Shown here: piece after piece, positions 14,410-21,993 of the stretch
How the letters are laid out: every line of letters begins with the position of its first letter
Position numbering within the stretch: the stretch's first letter is position 1
Virus record (IMG/VR): IMGVR_UViG_3300017782_000046
Coordinates: 1 to 42,317 of that record
Reading direction: 5' to 3' (one strand)
Source of the DNA: a virus
DNA: 42,317 nucleotides
Program-made: the position numbers and the translations under genes
Notes under the pieces: generated by a model
What the model saw: only the letters and a program-made list of their open reading frames with translations
The model's database searches: none
Told to the model about the DNA's origin: nothing

Positions 14410-14439
14410 AGCTCCCGTGAGTGTTAGTATCTGCCGGAT

Positions 14440-15588
14440 TTAGGGTTTTTGTAGTATAAAGACTGGCTCGTATTTAGCGCCACTCTCTTGTGATGATAGT
14501 TGAAGCTTGTATGTATCAGTATGTTTGAAGCCTTCCTCAACTGCGATTCGCACCGTATCGTCTTCAAAGGTTTTATGTGATTTGATATTCGCTACATTCA
14601 ATCCCATAAACTTACCTGGTTTCAATCCTTGATAAACATTCTTAATAGTCTCTCGTAAGAAGCCATTGTTCCAATCTTCGTTAGTGCTGAAGTTTTTAAA
14701 TGATTGTTCAGCGTCATCACTATATTGTTCCCAATTGAAATACGGTGGACTTGTAAATGCAAAGTCTAGTGTATTCTCTTTAGGTTTAAATGTTTCACTA
14801 CCTTGTTTATTTAAGAAGTAGTGTCTATTAGGATTAGCGTGATTTGCTTTAATTTCTGTTAGTCCTTTAAATGTCAATGTCGCTGGGTCTGTACCTACAT
14901 AGTTAATATCTGAAATCATTGCACCAAGTATACGACCACCATAACCCATACTCATATCCCAGACTAGTTCTCCAGGTTGCATAAAGTTTTGATATAAACA
15001 AGCAGCTGCTGTTGGTCTGAAATTAGATACACATTGAGTACCTGTATATCTTCTTAATAGACTTCGCATTGTACTTTCTGCTTTGTGTTTTGCTTGGTCG
15101 CTTGTATGTGTCTCATTACCATAGATGTCATATGAAATAGGTTTCAATTGATTTACTGAATACTTACCAAAGAAAGAACCAGTTAATAGTTTCTTAATAC
15201 CTTTCTTAAAGTGTTCTTCGTTCTCATATATCTCCATAGGAGTTTTCATCTTACCACATCTAATACCAAAACTATGTGGCATATAAGACCAAGCAAGTGA
15301 TAGACCTTCTTGGTGTGGTTTGATTACTTTATCTTGTGTCAATAAATCTTTACAATTTACAGCAGATAGTTTAGCAAACTTTTCTTTTCTCCATTGTTCG
15401 TCTACAGAATAATAAGGAAAGCCTCTAGTCTGCCAATACTCATAGACTTCATCTATGTTTCTTTCTAGTTCAGCTTCATCGGTTACAACACCTTTGAGAT
15501 TACCTTTACTTGTGATATTCTCTTCGCCTTGTATGTCAACAAACGCTTCTAGTGAAGCACTACCTTTTGTATCTGTAAGTTTTTTCAT
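14440..15588 (-). CDS. DNA methyltransferase-like protein with TSPPY motif
   Basis: A 382-residue protein. The catalytic motif of amino-methyltransferases, FAFTSPPYFNWEQYSDD, is at 277-291 (TSPPY 279-283). The SAM-binding region precedes it: ELVWDMSMGYGGRILGAMISDINYVGTDPA (207-235). TSPPY suggests methylation of an exocyclic amino group (N4-cytosine or N6-adenine). The N-terminal 200 residues (ERNIDEVYEYWQTRGFPYYSVDEQWR, RRYTGTQCVSNFRPTAAACLYQNFM) may recognise the substrate; I do not know this part. It lies four bases after the 93-residue unknown gene. No restriction partner is visible. Confidence 0.78.
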   Translation of the reverse strand: MKKLTDTKGSASLEAFVDIQGEENITSKGNLKGVVTDEAELERNIDEVYEYWQTRGFPYYSVDEQWRKEKFAKLSAVNCKDLLTQDKVIKPHQEGLSLAWSYMPHSFGIRCGKMKTPMEIYENEEHFKKGIKKLLTGSFFGKYSVNQLKPISYDIYGNETHTSDQAKHKAESTMRSLLRRYTGTQCVSNFRPTAAACLYQNFMQPGELVWDMSMGYGGRILGAMISDINYVGTDPATLTFKGLTEIKANHANPNRHYFLNKQGSETFKPKENTLDFAFTSPPYFNWEQYSDDAEQSFKNFSTNEDWNNGFLRETIKNVYQGLKPGKFMGLNVANIKSHKTFEDDTVRIAVEEGFKHTDTYKLQLSSQESGAKYEPVFILQKP

Positions 15589-15591
15589 ATT

Positions 15592-15873
15592 CTATTGTCC
15601 ACTCATATCTGATTTACCGGTGCCTTTAGGTCCATTTACTGGAACTTTGTCACCATATTCTACGGTTGCATTGCCGTAGGCTTCTTGTTGTCTTATAGAA
15701 GTTAAATCAGGAAGAGGTGCTGTACCTTTGTCTTTACCGGATTCTACTTCTTGTTTATTAAATCTAGGTTTTCCTGATTTGTCTAAACTGCCGACATTCA
15801 ATGGAAATCCAGGTCTTAACTTCTCTACTTTGCCACCTCTTTTTAAAAACTCTTCAACGGTTTCTTTTTTCAT
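15592..15873 (-). CDS. uncharacterised 93-aa phage protein
   Basis: The product starts MKKETVEEFLKRGGKVEKLRP and then is Gly/Pro/Lys-rich without obvious hydrophobic core (PDLTSIRQQEAYGNATVEYGDKVPVNGPKGTGKSDMSGQ), so it may be largely flexible. The motif VEEFLxRGGKV occurs in small proteins of marine phages as far as I recall, with no known role. I take the ATG that overlaps the upstream stop as ATGA rather than an earlier in-frame start that would run back into the neighbouring gene. Confidence 0.65.
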   Translation of the reverse strand: MKKETVEEFLKRGGKVEKLRPGFPLNVGSLDKSGKPRFNKQEVESGKDKGTAPLPDLTSIRQQEAYGNATVEYGDKVPVNGPKGTGKSDMSGQ

Positions 15874-16019
15874 AGGTATTTCTTTTTGTACCACGCATAG
15901 AATCTTTTATCAGTAAAGTATTCTGCAATCGCATTAGCAGGAACTTGGTCACTTCTAATACAATCTGCTACATCCTGATAGTCTGTTATATCTACTTTGT
16001 GTTGTGTTTTCATTTTCAT
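15870..16019 (-). CDS. uncharacterised 49-aa protein
   Basis: The C-terminal part (KVDITDYQDVADCIRSDQVPANAIAEYFTDKRFYAWYKKKYL) looks like a compact folded helical domain with a strongly aromatic, basic end. A longer frame reaches back to 16133 but there it only overlaps the 52-aa gene in another frame, so I prefer the ATG at 16019, one base after that gene's stop; an ATG at 16076 is a second possibility. Function not recognised. It overlaps the next gene by four bases (ATGA). Confidence 0.6.
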   Translation of the reverse strand: MKMKTQHKVDITDYQDVADCIRSDQVPANAIAEYFTDKRFYAWYKKKYL

Positions 16020-16020
16020 A

Positions 16021-16179
16021 TTACTTAATGTTATTAGTGTTCTTCTTCTTTTTTCCTTCTCGTAGGATTCGTCCATAATTAGGCCACCCAAACTTATCAG
16101 GACTTTCGCCAACATATCGCCAACGAATAACACCTGTGTTTGGATTCCTTTCGTATATTTTTTCTTTATTTTTATTCAT
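16021..16179 (-). CDS. uncharacterised 52-aa protein
   Basis: A short gene directly after a promoter. The product contains YERNPNTGVIRWR and YVGESPDKFGWPNYGR, a tryptophan-, glycine- and asparagine-rich region that looks conserved rather than random, and ends in a basic tail (EGKKKKNTNNIK). The ATG lies about 8 bases downstream of the -10 element, so the mRNA leader would be very short and no Shine-Dalgarno site is visible. I do not recognise the family. Confidence 0.6.
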   Translation of the reverse strand: MNKNKEKIYERNPNTGVIRWRYVGESPDKFGWPNYGRILREGKKKKNTNNIK

Positions 16180-16186
16180 AGTACTT

Positions 16187-16215
16187 ATTCTACACTACTT
16201 TCCCAAACTTGTCAA
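16187..16215 (-). promoter_or_regulatory. sigma-70-type promoter for the small genes and TSPPY methyltransferase
   Basis: TTGACA (16210-16215), 17-base spacer, TAGAAT (16187-16192), overlapping the last codons of the upstream methyltransferase-like gene. Confidence 0.72.
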
Positions 16216-16885
16216 GCAGGTCTAAACGATTAAAGTATGATTTATCAAAAACCTCTTTGTCTAGTTCAACTCCAATATATTGTCTTCTCATTTCTTTTGC
16301 AATCCAAGGTACAATACCACTACCAGCAAATGGGTCAAATACTATTTGATTCTCTTTTGATAGATAATCAACTATAAGTTTAATAAAATTATCGTTCCAC
16401 ACATATAGATTGAAAGGACCTTTGATATTACCTAGTCTTTTTGTTTCATATACTAATATATTCTTTAACCAGTCACCACCTCTTTTGATAGTACCTTTCT
16501 TTGTAAATACAAGTGTATGTTGATAATTGAAGTAATACATATCTCTTTTTTCAACAGGTGTATTTCTTACCATTATCTTATAGTCTTTTAATTTAAAACC
16601 ATTTCTTATCATTGCTTGATGATATGTTATATGGTTAGGTAGTATCTCACCATTAATCTTTCTATCTGTTTGAGATATAACTACAAAACCTTCATCTTTC
16701 GTAATTCTTGCCATCTGGTCGCAACTTCTATTTTGAAACTCTTGGTATTGTTCTATGTCTTTACCCCACGGACCTTGTGATATATCAGGTAAACTAGTAA
16801 AGGTCAAATCAATACTCTTGTCTGCTACTTTAGGAAATATATCAAAAGCGTCACCGTGATGAAACTTATTAACTACATCTTTCAT
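16190..16885 (-). CDS. methyltransferase-like protein with altered catalytic motif (TSLPD)
   Basis: A 231-residue protein with the layout of a beta-class amino-methyltransferase: catalytic region first, SAM motif last. The SAM motif is textbook, IVFDPFAGSGIVPWIAKEMRRQYIGVELD (181-209, DPFAGSG). At the place of the usual T/D-SPPY there is LTFTSLPDISQGPWGKD (TSLPD at 30-34), so the double proline and tyrosine that hold the target base are gone. It may therefore act on something other than DNA amino groups or be a binding protein. It begins four bases inside the preceding oxygenase gene, with GGAGAT before the ATG, and is last in the run that starts at gene 55. Confidence 0.72.
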   Translation of the reverse strand: MKDVVNKFHHGDAFDIFPKVADKSIDLTFTSLPDISQGPWGKDIEQYQEFQNRSCDQMARITKDEGFVVISQTDRKINGEILPNHITYHQAMIRNGFKLKDYKIMVRNTPVEKRDMYYFNYQHTLVFTKKGTIKRGGDWLKNILVYETKRLGNIKGPFNLYVWNDNFIKLIVDYLSKENQIVFDPFAGSGIVPWIAKEMRRQYIGVELDKEVFDKSYFNRLDLLDKFGKVV

Positions 16886-17421
16886 TTCTTTATCTCCGGT
16901 ATATAATATGCAAAGTGTATCAATCTTCTATTCCCACTTCCGTTGTTTGCTCTATGTTCAAATTGAGGCGATTGATTTAACCAGACAAATTGTCCTGGTC
17001 TACAGAATATTCTACACTTACTTACACCATATGGTATGCCATCTTTATCTAAAATGTCTTCACCTGCAATCTCAATATAGTTTTCATTCATATCGTTACC
17101 TTCATCTAGGTATACTAATATGTTTGAATTAAATTTATCTCCTGCAACAAAGTCATTATGAAATTCATTATTCTCTTTGGTTACTCCGTTCCACAAACCA
17201 GGTTCTTCTGTAAGTTCAAATTTAGGATATGTTTCTGATATAACTTCTTCTAGTTGTTCTTGTACTTTCTTAATCTCTTGTTTACAATTATCAGGTAGTT
17301 TTAAGTCTTCAGGATTGTAATCAATACTAGGAAACTTTACATCATCAAATATTTGTACATTAATATCTACATCACCTGTATAAAAACCATCTTTAAAAAA
17401 TGTTGTCATATCATACTTCAT
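16882..17421 (-). CDS. 2OG-Fe(II) oxygenase
   Basis: A 179-residue double-stranded beta-helix oxygenase. Iron ligands appear as H88-N-D90 in NNEFHNDFVAGDKFNSNILVYLDEG and the distal H156 in SPQFEHRANNGSGNRRLIHFAYYI, with arginine 165/166 in position to bind 2-oxoglutarate. Such enzymes hydroxylate proteins, nucleic acid bases or small molecules; several are normal in marine T4-like phages. The start has a strong GGAGGT site and overlaps the PLP enzyme gene by four bases, which suggests coupled translation and related work. Substrate unknown. Confidence 0.85.
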   Translation of the reverse strand: MKYDMTTFFKDGFYTGDVDINVQIFDDVKFPSIDYNPEDLKLPDNCKQEIKKVQEQLEEVISETYPKFELTEEPGLWNGVTKENNEFHNDFVAGDKFNSNILVYLDEGNDMNENYIEIAGEDILDKDGIPYGVSKCRIFCRPGQFVWLNQSPQFEHRANNGSGNRRLIHFAYYIPEIKK

Positions 17422-18317
17422 TGTATACCTCCGGTTATTTCGTGTACTTCACTTTGATTTAGTCTTCTACCAACACACCAGAATACATTAGTACCTTCAT
17501 ATATGTTTATGTTCTCGGTCATCCATTTATGTGCTTTTGCTTCGTATAAGTCATCTAACATAAATGATTTTTCTTTAGGATAGTACTCTTCTGAATCCGT
17601 GTAGTTAGGATTTGTTATCTCCGTTTTCAGAGGAGTACTATAACTAGTTTTAGGTGTGTGAAATTCAAAAGGATAATCATTTTGTTCTATGCCAAAATAA
17701 CTTCTTATATTCTTTGTTCTATCAGGTCCTACGCCGACACCGATAACTCTTTTTACTTTCTTATTATATTTCTTTAAACCATACATTACTGCTGACATCT
17801 GAATACCTACACCACAACTCATAACTAAATTGTCTATTTCATCTGGTAAGTTTTGCACTTGTTCGCCATTAGTCTCTAACATCAATTCAGGTTCTTCCAT
17901 AATCCATTTATCAAAAGATGTATAGAAGTATTTTTCTTTTTCTATAATATCTTTTGTTCTCTTTGCAAGTACACTATTGATACCGTGTCCTGCAACTATT
18001 CTTATCTCTCCACCATAGTATTGTGCAAGGTGCATTATATGGCGTTTTTGTAATGTTTCAGGTTTAGTACCACCAACTGCAAATATTGATTTAAAACCAA
18101 ACTCTTTTGCAACTCTACTGATAACACTAGCGGTAGGACTATGTACTGAAACAGATTGTATAACTCCGTTATTGTGTTCATTTTTTATCCTGTCTTTATA
18201 TTTTTCAAACAAGGCAATCGTTTGTCTCATTTTGCCACCATTGACATCACCATATGGAGCAAACAAATCGTCTCGTTTATAATATATATTATCGTATTTT
18301 TCTATGGGCGTCAGCAT
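17418..18317 (-). CDS. PLP-dependent enzyme, fold type II (D-cysteine desulfhydrase/ACC deaminase-like)
   Basis: A 299-residue protein with KRDDLFAPYGDVNGGKMRQ (14-32), the segment that carries the pyridoxal phosphate lysine (K29) in D-cysteine desulfhydrase and ACC deaminase relatives, then SVSVHSPTASVISRVAKEFGFKSIFAVGG, and a glycine-containing phosphate-binding loop SCGVGIQM. The C-terminus (NINIYEGTNVFWCVGRRLNQSEVHEI) lies where family members close the active site. It should use an amino acid, but the reaction (elimination, deamination or replacement) cannot be fixed. It sits between two 2OG oxygenase genes with overlaps of 29 and 4 bases, which hints at a shared amino-acid or peptide modification path. 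Confidence 0.75.
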   Translation of the reverse strand: MLTPIEKYDNIYYKRDDLFAPYGDVNGGKMRQTIALFEKYKDRIKNEHNNGVIQSVSVHSPTASVISRVAKEFGFKSIFAVGGTKPETLQKRHIMHLAQYYGGEIRIVAGHGINSVLAKRTKDIIEKEKYFYTSFDKWIMEEPELMLETNGEQVQNLPDEIDNLVMSCGVGIQMSAVMYGLKKYNKKVKRVIGVGVGPDRTKNIRSYFGIEQNDYPFEFHTPKTSYSTPLKTEITNPNYTDSEEYYPKEKSFMLDDLYEAKAHKWMTENINIYEGTNVFWCVGRRLNQSEVHEITGGIQ

Positions 18318-19488
18318 TAAATAATTTTCTCACTTTATCATTTGCAACAACATCAATAACTAAATGTGTTCTCCATTCGTCACCATTGTTAATTGCCATA
18401 TGTGGTTTTCTAATATCTAGGTACCAGCAACTTCCTTCTTCCATATTAGTCATCACTTTAGTACCTGAAGTAGACCAACTTGTAAACTCTACATCTGGAT
18501 TTGTTTTGATAGGTATATGTATTCTCATTAATCTACCATCTGCAATTCCTAGGTCTGGGTCTACTTGGTCTGTATGTCTTTGTAATTCTCCACCACCTGG
18601 TTTCAAATTCATAAATCTTACTCTATGTATTTCTGTTTCAAATACATCTAATATCTTTTCTACTAGAGGAAACTTCTTACGCCAATCTGTATCTTGTAAT
18701 TCAAATTGTTCATCTTTGTTTTCTTCTTTCCACTTCTTATTCATTTCTACAGGTTTTGTAATAAACTTATAATCAGAAGAATAACCTCTTAATGAGATTG
18801 CACTCCAAGACTTTGCTTTGTTGTAGTTTGAATAGTGATTAGTAAACTCTACTTCCATATCGTGTAATTGTTTTGCAAGTTGTTTTGTAATATCATCAAA
18901 CGATACATTCATAGGTTTCAATGTATACTTCTCATAGACAGGTATTTTTGGGTGTTGTCTATCTTCTAATACATTACCTGCGTGTCTAAAATAAACTCCT
19001 ATAATATCTGCAACTGAATTAAACTTACTACCTACATAATCAAATCCTGTCTCACTTGCGATATGTTTATCAGGACCACTTTCTTCATTAATAAACAACC
19101 ATACATTATTGTTAATATATTGTGTATCTTCCATTAATGTTGTAATAATATTTCTTTTATCAAATTCGTCTGTATAACCTAGATGTTTAATATGAATATC
19201 GCCAGGTAGTTTAGTACCTATCAATACACCAGGAAACATAAAGATATTAGATTTAACTTTTACTTGTGAATAGTGAATAAGACCTTTACCTAATAGTTGC
19301 AATTCATCTTTAGATAATGCTTCTGCAATATTGTTCTTCTTAAACTTGCTCATTTCGTGCTGAGCATAGTCATTATAAGAAGTAAATCTTTTTTCTAAAT
19401 CTTTTAAATAATCTATTTGGAATCCTTTTTGCCAAGGTTTACTTTCTGTGGCTGGGACTCCTTCATTGCTTTTTGGTATCGTTTCCAT
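18289..19488 (-). CDS. aspartyl/asparaginyl-hydroxylase-like 2OG oxygenase with unknown N-terminal domain
   Basis: A 399-residue protein. The C-terminal third resembles aspartyl/asparaginyl beta-hydroxylases: GGGELQRHTDQVDP (iron ligands H305, D307), GRLMRIHIPIKTNPDVEF, EGSCWYLDIRKPHMAINNGDEWRTHLVIDVV (H363 and R373). Residues about 60-200 form another domain (GVLIGTKLPGDIHIKHLGYTDEF, ASETGFDYVGSKFNSVADIIGVYFR) that I do not recognise; the strand pattern is loosely like an acetyltransferase. The ATG has GGAGATG just before it and lies 76 bases inside the deformylase gene, a long overlap. A later ATG at residue 46 would remove it but lacks a comparable ribosome site. Confidence 0.78.
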   Translation of the reverse strand: METIPKSNEGVPATESKPWQKGFQIDYLKDLEKRFTSYNDYAQHEMSKFKKNNIAEALSKDELQLLGKGLIHYSQVKVKSNIFMFPGVLIGTKLPGDIHIKHLGYTDEFDKRNIITTLMEDTQYINNNVWLFINEESGPDKHIASETGFDYVGSKFNSVADIIGVYFRHAGNVLEDRQHPKIPVYEKYTLKPMNVSFDDITKQLAKQLHDMEVEFTNHYSNYNKAKSWSAISLRGYSSDYKFITKPVEMNKKWKEENKDEQFELQDTDWRKKFPLVEKILDVFETEIHRVRFMNLKPGGGELQRHTDQVDPDLGIADGRLMRIHIPIKTNPDVEFTSWSTSGTKVMTNMEEGSCWYLDIRKPHMAINNGDEWRTHLVIDVVANDKVRKLFNADAHRKIR

Positions 19489-20285
19489 TTTTTCATCTCC
19501 TTTTCTGCCTTACGATATGCTAAGTCTAATTTTAGTTTGCTAACTTTCTGAACCATTAACTCACCTTTTTGGTGGTCGTATTCGTGTTGGCATACTCTAC
19601 TCATCATACCATCTAAATGTGCTTCTTTTAAATCTCTATTCTCGTCTTCGTATTTCATAACACATTTACGAGGTCTATTAATACTAACAAATAAAAAAGG
19701 AAAAGTCAAGCAGCCTTCTTTCATTAGTACATCTTCACTACTGGTCTGTATAATTACTGGATTAAAGGCCGCTATCTTCAATCCTTTTTCTATTGATTCG
19801 TGGTCTCCTGCAACAAACATATTGAAAGGTAACCCAATCTGTATCGCACTTAAACCGATACCACCATATTTGTGCATAAGAGCAAACATACCGTCCACAA
19901 GTTCTTGTCTACTTTTTAGACCATACTCTTCTAGCATTTCATCTTTGAAAGGTGCTACAGGTTGTCTAACTCTTGGATCCTGTGGTGGTAATAATTCGTA
20001 TTGAAATGATTTAGGGTCTATACCTTTTCTAATTTCAACATCTTTATTCTTATCTGTCATATCTTCAACAAAGCCTTGGTCTCTTTGTTCATTTAATTTT
20101 TTCATAATATCTTTGTTATCAATCCATTGACCATCTTCTTGTTGTTCAACTTCACCTTTTTTAATCATACCTTCTGCTTGTTTCATCAAGTCATCTTTAA
20201 ACTTTTCTTCTTCTGCAACAGACATTCTTTGTCTATCACCTGTATGAACAGCAGTAGTTGGATTATCTTTTAAATCTTTAGACAT
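19413..20285 (-). CDS. def: peptide deformylase with long N-terminal extension
   Basis: The enzyme removes the formyl group from the N-terminal methionine of new proteins. All three motifs are present: GIGLSAIQ (142-149), EGCLTFP (190-196, metal-binding cysteine C191) and HEYDH (234-238). The serine of the usual EGCLS is threonine. The catalytic domain begins near residue 95; the first 90 residues are charged, low in hydrophobics, and not part of known deformylases. Phage deformylases are known from marine myoviruses, where they are thought to speed maturation of host photosystem or other rapidly turned-over proteins. It overlaps gene 46 by eight bases. Confidence 0.94.
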   Translation of the reverse strand: MSKDLKDNPTTAVHTGDRQRMSVAEEEKFKDDLMKQAEGMIKKGEVEQQEDGQWIDNKDIMKKLNEQRDQGFVEDMTDKNKDVEIRKGIDPKSFQYELLPPQDPRVRQPVAPFKDEMLEEYGLKSRQELVDGMFALMHKYGGIGLSAIQIGLPFNMFVAGDHESIEKGLKIAAFNPVIIQTSSEDVLMKEGCLTFPFLFVSINRPRKCVMKYEDENRDLKEAHLDGMMSRVCQHEYDHQKGELMVQKVSKLKLDLAYRKAEKEMKKWKRYQKAMKESQPQKVNLGKKDSK

Positions 20286-21993
20286 TTTCTAACCTCGTAA
20301 AGTTTTGGTACTTTTCAAATTTAATTATATTAGTAAATTTGTCAAACATAATATCTCCTTTATGTGATATGATAAAGACATTTTCTTTTGAAAGTGTAGC
20401 GATAATCTTAAAGAAGTCATCTGTTCCTTGACCATCTAAACTACTATCAAATATCTCATCAAGTATTAATAAATTTGTATTAACGGAGTTTTTCATCTTC
20501 GCAATACTTCTCCAAGTGAATAGTAATGACAAGTCAATTCTCATCTTCTCACCTTCACTAAAATTATTGTAGTTAAAAGAATCCATATGTCTACTCTTAA
20601 CCGTCTCTTTAAACTCTTCGTCTAAATGAAAAGATATAAAGAAGTCCATTGATTGTAGGTACTGATTAATAAGTGTATTCATTACTGGAATATACTTCTT
20701 AATAATTTGTGCTCTTGCACCACTATCGTCTACAATCTGTCTTAATACATCAATATATTTCTTCTCTTCAATAACTTCGTCTCGCTCTGCTATTGTCTTA
20801 ACTAGGTCTTGCTTCAACTTCAATATCTCTTCTTTGATATTTAGGCCTGAGGCATCCTCTACTTGTAGCAGTTCAATCTCATCTTGTATTCTATCACTAT
20901 GTCTTTTAATCTCATCAACACTATGATTAAGTTTTGAAACATTTGTTTCTATAGTTCTAATAGTTTCTGATACTTTATCAAGGTTTAGTATCTTCTCTTC
21001 TGTATTAGTAATTTCAGTTAATAGTTGTTTATAACCTTCATTAAGTTTATCTACAGCAGCCTTCTCTTCATTGATTTTCTCTTGTTTGAAACTAGGTTCA
21101 AGTTCTTGTGTACAAACAGGACAATTAGTATTCTCTTCAAAGAATTTTAATGTTCTTTTGTGTGTCTTTAAATTAGTATCAATCTTACTTTCTAGTTTCT
21201 GTAATTGAAGAAACTTACTTTTAGTCGTTTCTTTGTTTTGTAGTTTTAATTTGTTTGTTTCAATTTCGTTATTGAGACTATTGATACGAACCATATAATC
21301 TCTTTTACCTTGTTGTGCTTTCTCTATGTCTTCTTTTTTTCTAGTGATAGCGTCTGTATCTCTACCTTGTAATTCTTCGTAATGTTTCTCTTGTAGATTA
21401 ACTTTGTTTTCAATTAAATCTACCTGATGTCTCATTGTGGTAATGTCTTTGGTCAAGTCTTGTTGTTTACTTCTTAACAATAAGTTCATACTTGCAAATA
21501 CTTTAATGTCTAGTATCTCTTCAATTACATCCCTACGATAACTTGCTCTCATCTTCATAAATGGTTCATAAGAAGAAGAACCTAAAATTACAACTTGACA
21601 AAATGACCTGTAATTAAGTTTCATTATATTCTGTTCAAGGTACTTTTGATAATCTATAGAAGAAGCATCCTGATTTAATAAAATGCCGTCTTGGTATATT
21701 TCAAATATGTTAGGTTTAATACCTCTTCGTATTTTGTATTTCTTTGGACCAATACTAAAGTAAACTTCAACAACGGTATCAGCATTGTTGATTGTATTAA
21801 CCATCTGGTCTTTTTTAATAATTCTAAAAGGTTTGTTAAACAATGCAAAGCATAAAGCGTCAAGTAAAGTTGATTTACCTGAACCATTAGTACCTATGAT
21901 TAATGTCGTAGGTGATTCATTTAAGTTTACGCTGATTGGTGTATTACCTGTAGAAAGAAAGTTCTTCCAGGTTATGTTATGAAATATTATCAC
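20278..21993 (-). CDS. 46: recombination nuclease ATPase subunit (T4 gp46, Rad50/SbcC-like)
   Basis: A 571-residue SMC-type ATPase. Walker A IIGTNGSGKST (32-42) is at the N-terminus, long coiled coils fill the middle around a zinc hook (NTNCPVCTQE, C-x-x-C near residue 295), and the C-terminus has the ABC signature NNFSEGEKMRIDLS and Walker B LLILDEIFDSSLD. With gp47 it resects double-strand ends for recombination-dependent replication and helps break down host DNA. It begins four bases inside gene 47. Confidence 0.97.
   Translation of the reverse strand: MIIFHNITWKNFLSTGNTPISVNLNESPTTLIIGTNGSGKSTLLDALCFALFNKPFRIIKKDQMVNTINNADTVVEVYFSIGPKKYKIRRGIKPNIFEIYQDGILLNQDASSIDYQKYLEQNIMKLNYRSFCQVVILGSSSYEPFMKMRASYRRDVIEEILDIKVFASMNLLLRSKQQDLTKDITTMRHQVDLIENKVNLQEKHYEELQGRDTDAITRKKEDIEKAQQGKRDYMVRINSLNNEIETNKLKLQNKETTKSKFLQLQKLESKIDTNLKTHKRTLKFFEENTNCPVCTQELEPSFKQEKINEEKAAVDKLNEGYKQLLTEITNTEEKILNLDKVSETIRTIETNVSKLNHSVDEIKRHSDRIQDEIELLQVEDASGLNIKEEILKLKQDLVKTIAERDEVIEEKKYIDVLRQIVDDSGARAQIIKKYIPVMNTLINQYLQSMDFFISFHLDEEFKETVKSRHMDSFNYNNFSEGEKMRIDLSLLFTWRSIAKMKNSVNTNLLILDEIFDSSLDGQGTDDFFKIIATLSKENVFIISHKGDIMFDKFTNIIKFEKYQNFTRLENV

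Noticed and set aside
18254-18772. 172-residue plus-strand frame opposite the hydroxylase-like gene
   Set aside because: It is antisense to a gene with recognisable iron-binding motifs, has no start signal and gives a Ser/Leu-rich sequence typical of shadow frames.
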